In this document: positions 11,871 to 23,853 of the stretch, piece after piece
Numbering within the stretch: the first letter of the stretch is position 1
Layout: each line of letters begins with the position of its first letter
Assembly (NCBI RefSeq): GCF_031755915.1
Contig: NC_083385.1
Location: forward strand, 15,707,001-15,771,000
Reading direction: 5' to 3'
Length of the DNA: 64,000 nucleotides
Origin: Ziziphus jujuba
Taxonomy: Eukaryota > Streptophyta > Magnoliopsida > Rosales > Rhamnaceae
The notes under the pieces: generated by a model
Seen by the model: the letters and a program-made list of their open reading frames with translations, nothing else
Database searches by the model: none
Told to the model about the DNA's origin: nothing
Made by a program: the position numbers and the translations under genes

Positions 11871-14800
11871 TCAAGCATGGCACATGCAATCAGGAGCAGG
11901 ATACGTGTATATGGACTGTTTAGGCTTTCGTAACCTGATCTGTCCTTGTCTGTTCTTGTGCCCTGCTATGACTGACTGCTGGAACTCCGACCAACTGAGG
12001 CTTTTATTCAGGAAAAGTTGCCCCAATAATCCCATATTTGGCCTAATGGTTTTCAGGTTCATGTAAGTTCGATGTCCCACCTGTTAATAAAACAAAATGT
12101 TTATTTTCCTTCTCCTTATGTTCTTCAAAAGAAAACTACTATGCAAAAGAACTACGTTCGTGATTGATAAAAAACCCCCATAACTATGTTAAGGTTGATC
12201 TGCTATAATTTTATGAACCCTTAAATCATTCAACACAACGGCAACTAATTATCCGAAACAAGCATCAACTAAACTGAATGGATGGGATTGTGCATATTAC
12301 AATTTTCAGAGCCGAGCAAAGCTCAATTTCAGAAATTGAAGTGTAAAGCACTTCACAAGTACTCACCATGGCATTGTGCATATTTCCTGGAGAAGCAGAT
12401 ATAAAGATATCACTGTGCATGCCAACATAATAATCAACTGCAGCTAAAAGGGAAGCCTTTCCCTTAATCTGAGCCCGTTCTTCTGAAGAAGCAAGGCTCT
12501 TTTTGTCTTCCATCAGCGGAAACAATTGTCTCAAAGTTGAAATCCTAGCCTCTCCCCCATATACCTGTAAGACATGCCAATTCACAAATCAAGATCCCCG
12601 AGAAACTGAAGCATAAGTTTAACTTCCAATTGACTTGTTGCCAACTGAAGTTACTAGAATGGCCATTGTTGAGCGGAGTATAACAGAAGTAACCCTCAAA
12701 CCTTGTGGGAAGCAAGATATAGACGAGTAGTGTTGTCAAATCCCAAAGCAGCTAGCAGCAGTCCAATCTCTTCTGGAGTCAATGGGCAACGACCCTGATT
12801 CCTCAACTCCTCATCCGTGAATTGGGAGTTAAGGACCCTTCCCTGCCAAATTACTTGTCGGTATTTGGCTAGGGCCAATTTTTCAGCTTTTCCCCCACCA
12901 AAATCACAGGCTGAATGGGCTGCCATATCCTGTAGAGTAACAAGAATTGTAAGTAAAAGAGCACATGGAGAGGGAACTCACAAGGTAGAATCCAGTATAA
13001 AGGAGAAAGCAAGACATTGTGAAGCAGAAGGTGTGTAAACACATCCATCATATGCAACATAACAAATACAGAGGACATGTACAGATCTACTAAAGCTAAT
13101 GGATGACACTGACTGGGTGATTGCAAATATCATTGAGCGATGGCAGTATATCCACTTGGTTTTTAAAACAAGAGGTTCTAGAATTTTAACTAAAAATGAA
13201 ATAACAAAATAAGACCTTCAATAGACAAACATCAGTTGTAGACTTTGGGCTTACCTTATCAAACCGTAGGTGTAGCACCACAAATTTCCCAGCCTGCTGT
13301 TTATCATTTGCATCAGTGATCTCTTTTAGGTAATTGGTGCTTTGGCCAGAAGGATATCGAAGGCGGCTGATAAGAGCATCTCCAAGTGCTCTAACATGAG
13401 GGACAAAAACTAATGCTTGGAAGTTGACTTTACAGCGTAGCCGTTGGATGTCCATAGGCAAGTTGTCAAATGCCAGACGATGAGAAAATGGTGCAATTGC
13501 AGCAATCCCATAACTGAAACCACATATTCAACATACTACATATCCTCAGCAGCTTCTAAGTTTTAAAGACGAATTGAAATTTTAAATTGATGATTTGATG
13601 CACTCATTATTCTGCACTCATTATTAAGCAAACAACAATAGCCCCTGCTGAAATTGACAGTATGGCACAACAGAAGAGTTTAAACTGAATTTAGAGACAC
13701 AGTGGAAGTATCAAAACTTTTCACGGTACTGCACAAAGCGTAAACGGTTCCAGTATTATTCAGTGCCAGAAAGCAAGTTGTATATTTCCAGTATTCCCCC
13801 AGTCTATAAATACTTTTCCGACAATATTCTTTACATTGAAATACCAATTGTTGGACCACATCTTCTGCCACAAAATGAAACACACTGAACTAACATTGTC
13901 ATCCTAGATGCCCAATTCACTAGAACATATCTAGAACAAAATTTGTAGCATGCAAAGACTTTTTGCCATGGTTAGCATCCTGCTCACAATTAATGGACTA
14001 CATACTGAAAAAGGGAAAAACTGGACTTAAAAATTTGACTGTACAACTAAGCCATTGGGTTCAGGAAACGACTGACCTCTCTATTACAGGCAAAACATTC
14101 TCCAGGTACCAGTTTGCTGAAGCATGAATTGGTGCTGTTTTGATTCTGGTACCTCGGATTGCAGTAGCATAGTATTCCCTTGTGCTCCACGAATATTCAA
14201 AAGGTAGCTCTTTAACAATGTTAATATCATCCTTCAATGTATTAACAAAGTGGTCGACATCAAATATATCCATGAACGAGCTGAGGAGAAAGGGGAAAGT
14301 GCAAAATCATGTTAATACTCTACTTAAATCCACTACATAAAGAACAAACATCGGCAAAGCCAAGATTGACAGAATTGATTTTGCAGGTACCTTGTATCCT
14401 TCCAAACAGGATTAACTTCCAGGTACGGGATGACAAGAGTCGCATTCAATATTTTGGCAAGAGCAACTGCATCACATATCTGTGAACAAAAATTAACACT
14501 TGACAAACAAAATACACATCTTCAAAACAAATGACACAGCAAATTTCTTTTCAGAAAACTTAGTCATTCAAAGTTTAAGCATTTTCATAACCGCTTTTTA
14601 TCTAAATAAATTCAATATTAAGACATAAATTCCTACCCCCATTCTCTGCTGGTTCAATCCTCCATCAAGGAACACCTGGAGAAATCCTGTAGACTTCTCG
14701 GGTAACGCTGCTCAATTACACAAAAATAATACATCACATAATTGAAATAAGGGATTATTTCAACAGCATTTTGTCTTCTATTTCCAGAACAATACAAATA

Positions 14801-16379
14801 ACAAACTTTAGCGTAAGGTGCTTATTTTTAATCACTCACTAGGAACAACTGATGATTCAGCACATGGTTTCCATCCTTGGTTCGCCAAAGGATTCCAAGA
14901 ATCTGATTGCTCCATGTTTGACTACAAGATTACAAAAAATAAATTGCTCAAAAATTTATAGCACCTAGAACAAATATCAAACTTTTTAAAGTAAACATTT
15001 GAAGGGCCTTATCGACTCTTTACAGTTTCACGTTGTAAAGCACTATTGAGAAGCCGTAAGTGCCTAGGTTTCGGAGCATTCCATTCCTGAAAACTCATTA
15101 ATCAGAAATAGAAAAAGTTTCTTAGAAATCAGTTTCATTTATGTGATGCATATTGAAACAGCCGATTGAGATGCATATCAATTTACAGATCATCAAAATG
15201 CAAAGCAATATTCATGGAAATAGCACAGAAAATGGACCCCAGTATTCAACTTGATTCTAGGAAGAAAAACATATTACCAAGATAAATATGCTTCTAAAGT
15301 TTAGTCAAAACCATTTCCAAAGTACAGGCAACGTGTTCATCGACCAACACATAAAATGACTAGACCTTTTCAAACAGGCCATAGCGTACAATATTCACCT
15401 TCAATCCTCTGCCAACCTTTTTCTTAAGATCCTAAGAAGAACTTCTTCTCGGATAAGTGTCTTAATCTTGGACTAAAATAACCAGTTAAACATAAGAAAC
15501 CTAAAGCATATTGTTTTAAACTGCTGCTTATTAGTATAACTCACTGAATAAGTTCTCCAGAAACTTTATGACCCTCAGTTTATTGGATACCATTTCAATA
15601 GAAAACCGCCTCTGAAACCTATCAAAGCTATAAATGTTGGGAGTAATCAATGATAGTTAACCAATCTAAAACGTTGGAATTCTTAATTTTTTTTTTCCCC
15701 CTTAGTTTAGGCTATTTAAAAATCCAGCCACTGGAAATATCAATCACATTCACGTGCCAGGGAACCTCGTACTGTCAAAGCCAGGACTCAAAACTCCTCG
15801 GCTGTCAATTAGACAGCTTGGGAACAAATTACAATCACAAGGAAGATGGTAGCTTTGTTTCCACGGAAGGAAAGAAAAAAAGAAAAATCAAGCTAATATT
15901 CTCTAGCCCTTTTACACTCGACTTCTGATCTCTTTGAAATTTAGTATTTTTATTTCTCCAAAGACTACAATTTTAGTAATACGACAACCAAACAACAAAG
16001 AGGAGGGGGGGGGGACTCAATAATAATGAAAATTTCAACCAAAAAAACCATTATTGAGGGAAACACTCCAAAATTAGAAACAGAAACTGAAACCCCAATA
16101 TTAAAAATAACAATTAAAAAAAACGTAGATTTAATATTTTAACTATTATTTTTCTTGCAAGAAAAAGAAAAGAAAACTAACAGACAAAAAAAAAAAAAAA
16201 AGTTTATGAAACCAGGAACGGTGAATACATACCGAGAAGACTGAAGGGTAAGCATGAGTCAGTGGGCTGAACAAACAAGGCAATAAAATGGGGAAAAGCA
16301 GCACCAAAAGAGCAGCCAATGCTCCTGCTCTCTGAGGCTGATAAAGATTGTGGTATTGAAGCTTCATCTTCATCTTCAC
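11871..16379 (-). CDS. O-fucosyltransferase family protein (plant GT65/GT106-like)
   Basis: Ten exons on the minus strand, 5' to 3': 16379-16233, 15086-15024, 14921-14840, 14707-14637, 14479-14391, 14280-14077, 13513-13255, 12929-12702, 12564-12367, 12080-11871; total 516 residues, stop TGA at 11871-11873. Residues ~18-38 (AGALAALLVLLFPILLPCLF) form one hydrophobic segment after a short basic N-terminus, so a type II signal anchor in the Golgi/ER is inferred. Family motifs are present: VFLDGGLNQQRMGICDAVA (donor-binding N-terminal region), FVVLHLRFDKDMAAHSACDF (central motif), and HSDIFISASPGNMHNAMVGH near the C-terminus. The family takes GDP-fucose as donor in well-studied members, but the acceptor of most plant members is unknown and cannot be read from this sequence. 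The first ATG of a run of MK repeats is used as start. All introns fit GT-AG. Confidence 0.93.
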
Positions 16380-17230
16380 CCAAAATTTGATGAACCCAAG
16401 ACAGCCTAAGATCTGAACCGAAAGGTGGGTTTTTTATTTTTTTTCCAATTTCTAAACAAAAATAAAAGAACCACCTTTTAATAACCCCAAAAGAGGAAGG
16501 AGAAGATAACAAAGGCAAACAACCAAGGATCAATGCCAGGGGCAAAGAGATCAGGAAGAAGCAATTCTCATCAACATCACACACAAGAAAGCAAGAGAGA
16601 GAAAGTAAGAGAGAGAGTGTTAGAGAGAGTAAAGGTTACCTCTCACATGTACACCTGGACACCTTCTACTGAATTTAATTATAGGGGGTGTGTCGTTTTC
16701 AATGGGGGACCCAATTGGATAAAGATGGTTTTAGATTTTGTACGTTGAAAATGGAATCACACAGTTGTTTTTTTTTATTATTTTTTTGCAACTCTTATTG
16801 CTGTTATTGTTATTATTATTATTATTATCTTTAACAAAATAAATATCAAGACACTCACAGTCACAGAGGCTATGAAGCATTTGAGGCTTTGTACCGTTGG
16901 GGGCTTTCTGTACTTTATTAGGTTCACTTCACCTTTGGCCTCAGCACCGACACTCACATAGAATTATATAGTAGGCTTGTTGATTTGAGTTAACGCTATG
17001 ATGGTGGGTATGATATAAAATCAATCTGGTTCCACTACTTTCATGGTGTCTCCACTATACATGGGCAACCCTTTCCCTCTCTTCTCTGCCTTCTTTTTTT
17101 TTTTTTTTTTTCTATGATTTATCAAATATAATTTTGCCTCTTACTTTTTCCTTATGATATCTCAAATCTAACTTTCCTGTATTATTTATTTTTATTGCCC
17201 CTTTTTTTTTTTCCTTCAGTTTTATATCTT

Positions 17231-17299
17231 AGCGTAAGATGTATTTATTGATGTAATATGGCAAACGCTAAGATGGATTTATTGATGTAATATGGCAAA
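17231..17299. repeat. 34-bp tandem repeat, two copies
   Basis: Two adjacent copies sharing ATTTATTGATGTAATATGGC with a 34-bp offset (ATTTATTG at 17243 and 17277). Intergenic. Confidence 0.9.
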
Positions 17300-17426
17300 A
17301 TTTGGTAAATATTTTACTTTAATTTGTTTTTTTTTTTCTTTGCAAATGACTTTGAAAAGGAAACATTGGGAAAATAGACCGCGTGATAGCTGTGAGATGG
17401 CTGATGTAGATTATTCTATGTGCAGA

Positions 17427-17613
17427 GTTCTATAATTTATTTATTAATGATTCTCTGTATCCATTATACTAATAGCTCATATATATGTTATATTATTTTT
17501 TAATTTGGATATGATTAGATTTTTTTATGGGTAGATTTCTATGAATTTATTCATTAATGATTCTATGTAGATTATAATATATGCTATATTATTTTCAACT
17601 TGGATATGGTTTA
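17427..17613. repeat. ~109-bp direct repeat, two copies
   Basis: A first copy from about 17427 to 17515 and a second from about 17536 to 17613 share the order TTCTAT-AATTTATT-ATTAATGATTCT, then TATATTATTTT and a TTGGATATG block. They are diverged by substitutions and small indels. Intergenic, function unknown. Confidence 0.8.
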
Positions 17614-19235
17614 AAAAAAGTATCATTCAACTATTTGATTTTCAGTATAATTAATTATATGTAAAAACAAAAACTAGATAACTGTTTTTTTTGGAATTTA
17701 TGTTAATTGTGAAAGAAAAATTATAGAGGGTTTTAAAATGTTGTTGAGATTTGAGTGGGATTTAGAATAACTGGAATTTTAGTTCTGATTTGATGAAGAT
17801 AATGTAATTAACAGATAACCAATTTTTTAAACTCTTTCAAACAGAAAAAATTATTTTAAAATTAATAAAAAGTGTAAAGCAAAACAATTAAAGGCACTTA
17901 CAAAGCAAGGAATCTTGCTTACTATGTTTTGCTTTATGCTTTATGATTGGAACTGTGAGAATAATAGAATTCCATTAATATTAATTAGAGTATATTTGTA
18001 ACTAACCCTAATTTGTCACCAACCAACTTACTAACGTTTTATATGCAATTGAAATTGATTGCTTATATGGCATTGTTAAAACTATGTAAATATAATAATA
18101 ATAATAATAATTTATATTGTTTTATTAATTTATATTTATCTATTTAAAAATTCAGTTATAATCTATTAAAAAAAAAACTTTAGTTATTTGGATTATATGT
18201 TCATTAATTTTTCAACTATAATTTTTTTCTTTCAATTTTCCATTATAAATATACAACTCAATTTTTTTTTACAACAATTATAATTATACAACTAATAAAA
18301 ACTATTAATATACAATTATGCAATTATTATATATGAAATAATGAATTAATTTATACTCATAATTACATAGACAAAGGTATTTTTATGTTTGCTTTTTTGT
18401 ACGACAATAATGGAGGGGGAAAAAAAAAAAAGGAAGAAAGAAAACAAAAAGTGAAATACGGACTGATTTTTTTGTGAAATAGTGAAAGAATATTTCACAA
18501 AATAATTTAATATTATTTTCAACAAAGATGTCGATCACTTTGTAGTGTTGTCGGCTAATAGTGTACTAGTTGAACTTTTAGGCAAAAAAAAAATAAAAAT
18601 AACAGTAATAATAATAACGTTAGTAATAAAATAATTCTATAACTCACAAAATATGTAAAAATAAGTTTCTAAAAGGAATTTCAATAACATATTTTGTGAA
18701 TTGTTTATACTAAAAAAAGATGCTCTCATCCATTATTACATGCTAAAAAGTCACAAAATAAGTCCTTAATAAAGTGACAAAGTTATTAGGCATGTGATGG
18801 TGAACCTGTGAGCATACAGTTGTAAAGCCTTATTAATCATCCATATTTATTTTGTTTTACGAGCTTTTATATATTTATGCGGCGAAAAAAAACAAAAGAA
18901 AAAAAAAGGCAAGGATAAAACGGGGAATTCAAGTAGTCCGTTGACCATTCCTTTGACGTTATTCCTGAAATTGCTGCCAAAATCACGTGCAAAGAAGATG
19001 CCATTGTAGAATCAGACAAAGTCTCGAAGAGCAAAGAAACGACAGCGTATGGGATTAAAAAAAATTCTTTCGATTTGGTCTGCGAAAATGGGAGTTGAAG
19101 AGGAGGATACAAAGCATAATTAAAGAATGTTGAAGAATGCAGTTGAGGGAGCGTTGAGCCACTTCCTAATTCCCCCACCCACTATCCAAATCTTCATCAA
19201 CTCCACCAATTCTCTCTCTCTCTGTCTCTGTGTAT

Positions 19236-19244
19236 TATAAAAAA
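19236..19244 (+). promoter_or_regulatory. candidate TATA box of PAS2 copy 1
   Basis: TATAAAAAA lies about 100 bases before the ATG at 19342, directly after a CT-rich tract, a common layout of plant core promoters. It would place the transcription start near 19270 with a leader of about 70 bases. Confidence 0.45.
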
Positions 19245-19341
19245 ATTCAATTCCTCTGAAAAAAGTGAAAAATTAGATCTGCGTTTCTTCTCAAAACTCC
19301 GAAATTCTGAAAGCTTTTTTTTTTTTTTTTTTACTCCATCA

Positions 19342-22223
19342 ATGGCGGGATTTTTATCTTCTGTCAGGCGTCTCTACCTCACGCTTTACAACTGGACTGT
19401 ATTTCTTGGCTGGTATTATTATTATTTTTCTGTTTTTAATTCTCTTTCTATTTTTCTCTCTTGGGTCTGTGTTTATTGTTCTGGAGCTTTCTTGCATGTT
19501 GTAGATTTTTTTTTGTTAATGGTTGTAGTGGTATTGGTTGTGGTGATTGAAACAGGGTTCAAGTTCTGTATCTTGCCGTAACGACGCTGAAAGAGTCCGG
19601 TCACCAACAGGTCTACAATGCCGTTGCGCGTCCCCTTCAGCTCGCTCAGTCCGCTGCCGTTTTGGAGGTATAAACACTACCCAAAGATTTGTATTTTCAT
19701 ATTCTTTCTGTATTTTTATGAGTTGGGTTTTTGACCTTTTCTTTTTGGTGGAATTGTAAACTTACGTGGGTTAACAGATTCTTCACGGCCTAATAGGTGA
19801 GTGTCATTTTTTTTTTTTTTTTTTTTAATGTAAGCTTGAAATTTGTTGTAAAGAAGAAGATCTTTTACCTTGAAATTATCGGGGAAAGAAAAAAAGTTGA
19901 CTTTGTTTTTGTCTGAATTAAAAAAAGGTCTGGTTAGATCTCCAATTACGGCTACACTGCCCCAGATAGCTTCAAGGTTGTACGTGACATGGGGAATCTT
20001 ATGGAGTATTCCCGAGGTTAGAACTTAGAAACACATATTTCAATGATATTGGCTTCTTTTTTTTTTTTTTTTTTTTTTCGCTTAATGAACGTTTTGCTAA
20101 TGAAATGAAGCTTCTTGGCGGCAGACTCGTTCTCATATACTTGTCAGCTCTTTGGTCATCAGTTGGTCTCTCACGGAGGCAAGTAGCATTTAGCGGTTTC
20201 TGTTTCTACCCGGTAGCTAGTATCCTAAATCATGCTTCCTGTTATGTCTATGTCTGCATTCAATGATTATTGTTGATTGGTAGTGTAATGATTATCACTG
20301 ATTGACGATAGTGTCAAAAATAGCATGTTAGGTGATCTGTATTTACATCAAGAAATGACTCTACCGAACAGCCTGTAGCGCTAACTAAGGATATAGTCCT
20401 ACTTTTAGAAAAGAAAATTATTTTAGCGCTTGTGTGATTTGGATCTCGATAATTCTAATCAAATCAAGCAGGAAGAGTTAATCGGAGTTATTTATTTGGG
20501 TCCATTATGGTAAAAACAATAATTACTTGTCGTTGGAAGATATAGCTAACTGTTTTTGGGATTTCCCATGTGTAGTTTTATCTGTTATTGCTTGTAGTTA
20601 AAGTTATCAGAAAGTTGATTGTCTCTTGCAAGTTGCAAGATGCTGTTCCCTTCAAACCCAGAAAAATTCTTACTCCTAGTACGTAAATTTATATATTGAT
20701 GTTTAAGTTTATATCTAGACTAATTATTAGATCTGAAAAGGATCCAACAGTAACATATTTCCCCCTTGACAAAGAAGAATTCTGTATGGTTTGGTAGGTG
20801 GCCAATGCCTGGTATTTCTGCTAATAAGTAGTTAACAGCTTACTGAAATGCTCTTTTAACAGTACTTTGTTGCTTACAATGAAATAAAGAATAAACTCGC
20901 AAGCATAAAGCACAAATGTTTGCATGAATGTATAAATAGAAATTGTTAGAACTTTTTTGTTGCCAAGAAAGATATGTTATGTGTGCAATGTGAAGCTGAT
21001 GTTTCTCAAAATCTGAACCTTGACAGAGCTAAGTAAGCAAAGTTGCAGTTGCAACAAAATTTTGTATGCAACGGCTGGAAATGATTATGATATTAACTGT
21101 TCTATATATCTTGAATTATGTTAGTAGCGCAGACCAACATAATGATATCAAGTGCTCCTATGCGTATATCCTTCAGCTTGATATTGGTTTTATTTATGTT
21201 GTTTTCCTTTAGTAGATAAGTTGCTACTGAATAAAAGTATGAAAAAATAACTTAATCGGATTAATCTTTTGTAATTGCAGATTATACGGTACTCTTTCTT
21301 TGGCATGAAAGAGGCACTTGGTTTTGCACCTTCATGGCTCTTGTGGCTCAGGTAGACCTTAAACCCATTGGATGTAAGTGGAAGTTGTTGAGTTCTATAC
21401 TCTTATATAACAAATATTTTTATTTGTTGTTTTCAGGTATAGCACCTTTTTATTGTTGTATCCAACTGGCATCACCAGTGAAGTTGGTCTGATTTACCTT
21501 GCCCTCCCGTACATTAAGGTACAAAGATCAATGACAAATGCGAAAAAGCAAGATGTTCCCCATTTCTATATATTTTGTAGTGAAAAAATTATCTCATCCT
21601 GCGAACTGCCTGATATGCAGACCTGATAATTGTGCAGATTCCAGGAAATCTAGTAACAATGCTTTCTAGATTGAAGCTATCAATGGAAAATGAAATATAC
21701 TCCAAAAAACATTCTAACATCATATTAGTTCAATTTAGGAATTTTGTTCTATGGTAAAATTGCTGCAACTCTTAGAAGTATCCAATTCACTCTGTGAAGT
21801 TCCCATCTTCAGCTAATCCTATAAAAGGATTGGTCAAATGCTGAATTTTGTTAGGTTGAGGCTGAATTTGGAGTAACAATTTCTTTGTAACTGTCTGTTA
21901 GTGGCAAATTATCTGAATAAATTGGTGGTATTTTGGCAGGAATCCGAGAAGTATTGTCTGAGGATGCCGAACAAATGGAACTTCTCTTTCGATTACTTCT
22001 ATCTTGCAATCATTGCTCTAGGAATCTATGTCCCAGGCATGAACTTATTATCCTTCTACCCATATCACCTTGTTTACCTATTTGTCATTTTCTCGTTCAT
22101 TTGACAATTTTTTTTTTTTTTTTTTTTGTTTGGATGAATTTATCTGTTGCAGGCAGTCCTCACATGTACACTTACATGCTTGGGCAGAGAAAGAAAGCTC
22201 TCTCAAAATCCAAGAGGGAGTAA
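19342..22223 (+). CDS. PAS2: 3-hydroxyacyl-CoA dehydratase PASTICCINO2 (copy 1, intact catalytic pair)
   Basis: Nine exons: 19342-19412, 19556-19667, 19778-19796, 19928-20016, 20125-20178, 21281-21351, 21437-21518, 21940-22036, 22153-22223; 221 residues, the usual length of plant PAS2. Family knowledge: PAS2 is the ER-membrane dehydratase of the fatty-acid elongase cycle, converting 3-hydroxyacyl-CoA to trans-2-enoyl-CoA for very-long-chain fatty acids. Multiple hydrophobic helices are visible. The catalytic Tyr-Glu pair (Tyr149/Glu156 in yeast Phs1) is present as YPTGITSE, Tyr147 and Glu154. The C-terminus SKSKRE carries Lys at -3 and -5, a dilysine-type ER retrieval signal. Two introns are not GT-AG: intron 5 starts GCAAGT (20179) and intron 8 starts GCATGA (22037); both are needed to keep the conserved frame. 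A second, tandem copy follows 1.6 kb downstream on the same strand. Confidence 0.95.
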
Positions 22224-23792
22224 AATGGTAGCAAAATTTGAATGTTATTCCCCTTGTTTATTAGAGCATGTTGTACTTGAAATGGAAATGTATTTTTCAA
22301 AGTGGTTTTGGGTAGCGTGATGTTATGTCCAGAATTAGAGTTCTTTATCTCTCCCTATTTCCTGAAGGTTAAGAAAAATGCTCAATGTGTTAGACCCAAA
22401 ATTATGAGTTTAGAATTATGATTTATAAAGAAACCCGACTTTTAAGTTCCATTAACATAATGAAACCATAAACATTTCTTTGCTTTCATTAAAAAATAAA
22501 TAAATAAATAAACGTTTCTTTGCTAATTATAAAATAAAACAACCGTTGCCCCTTGGCTGTTTTTGCGTGCACATAAATGTTAGAAATGAGTGGTAATTTT
22601 AAAAATCTTTTACCTAAATATATGTAGAAATATTGCATAAGACAAAGATAGGGTGATATTAAATCATGTTAAAATCCATAGAATGCATGAGATGAGGAAA
22701 ATGGATTCGGAAATTTAATTTTAACAACGCCCAACTGGCAGTTTTTCCCAAGCCTTGAGTGACTAGAAAGGTAATTAAGTCATATATTGTAGTACTCTTT
22801 TTTTTTGGGTGAAAATATTTTTATAGTTTCAAGGAAGTTAATTTATGAAGCTTAATTAATTAATTTCAAACCAACAACATATAAATCATGAATGAAACCC
22901 TTTAAACACTGGATTATCACTCGCAGGAATAGAGAACCATGCATTAATGTGGTTTGCTTATAAATTTAGTATGGTTATGTTAATATTTGCCTTTTACATA
23001 TGCTTAGATCAGCAAATGATGTCAAGAAAAAGAATGAAAATCATACATACAACATGAATGGCAAGTATCCGTACGATGTTGACAGTGACTTCAAGTTTTA
23101 TATTTTCGAAGGTTTCACTTGCATTGCAAATACATTATCACAAAATTTTAATAAAGAAAACTCTGAAAAGAATTTCTACCTCCGGAAAGAATTAAGTACG
23201 ATCAATGTCCCTACATATAAAATTGAGATAGTATTGTCCTTCCCTTAACCACCGACCAATTAGTCAATGATTATTTTCATCAAAAAAATTGGTCCTTGAT
23301 TATTGTTCCATATTAGGTCTGAACTTAAAAAGAGTTGCAAGGAAAATATGGTTCATTTATACACATTGACAAGTCATGTTTTCCTTATGCTTTCTTATGG
23401 TTTTCCTTTATTTCATTAATTTGGTGGAGAAGTAATAATAGAATACCAAACGCTTTGCGCATCATATAAGCAAAAATCTTAAGGTATAAAATACCAACGA
23501 CCACACATGATTATGCATTTCAGTTGGTAAGTTTCACATCACAAATTTAAACAAAATAAAAATGGAAGGCCGTATAATGAGCATAACATATATGTGAATA
23601 TTAACAAAATAGCAATAGTCGTGGAGAAAACTCATTGCAAGAGACAAGCATACATGCAGTTTGTGCTAATTCTGGTGGGGAAGCCCACGTAATTCCAATA
23701 TTGAATAGCAAAAGCTAACATTTATAGCTGCTCAACTACGTCCTTTAATGCCTCTTTCTGAACCAGTTTTATCTTCTTCCGTACCAAGAATC
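22224..23792. other. spacer between the two PAS2 copies
   Basis: The first ~150 bases are likely 3'UTR of copy 1. The remainder is AT-rich with an (AAAT)n run at about 22493-22513. An 82-codon open frame at 23000-23248 has no recognised content and no family-like composition. The copy 2 promoter lies at the right end. Confidence 0.7.
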
Positions 23793-23803
23793 GTATATAT
23801 AAT
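23793..23803 (+). promoter_or_regulatory. candidate TATA box of PAS2 copy 2
   Basis: TATATATAATA lies about 55 bases before the ATG at 23854. If used, the leader of copy 2 would be only about 25-30 bases, shorter than that inferred for copy 1. Confidence 0.4.
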
Positions 23804-23853
23804 AAAACCCAGTTCTTCATTGTCATTAGGGTTCCTCGGATCTCTTTTTTCTG

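Larger units (their letters stand above)
16380..19235. other. divergent intergenic region between O-fucosyltransferase and PAS2-1
   Basis: 16380 to about 16660 is the 5' leader of the minus-strand gene (pyrimidine-rich on that strand; GA-rich as written). Beyond it lies ~2.6 kb of AT-rich DNA with two short tandem/direct repeats, a (TAT)n run near 16808 and poly-A/T. 18867-19178 contains a 103-codon minus-strand open frame with no recognised content. Promoters of both divergent genes should lie here; GTCGTTT occurs at 16692. Confidence 0.7.

Noticed and set aside
16204..16584. 126-codon minus-strand frame over the O-fucosyltransferase first exon
   Set aside because: Different frame from the family-matching MKMKMKLQYHN exon; it crosses the leader and has no recognisable content.
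18867..19178. 103-codon minus-strand frame upstream of PAS2 copy 1
   Set aside because: No family resemblance, no matching splice or promoter context; probably chance.
23000..23248. 82-codon plus-strand frame between the PAS2 copies
   Set aside because: AT-rich, Asn/Lys-rich composition without any recognised motif or splice support.
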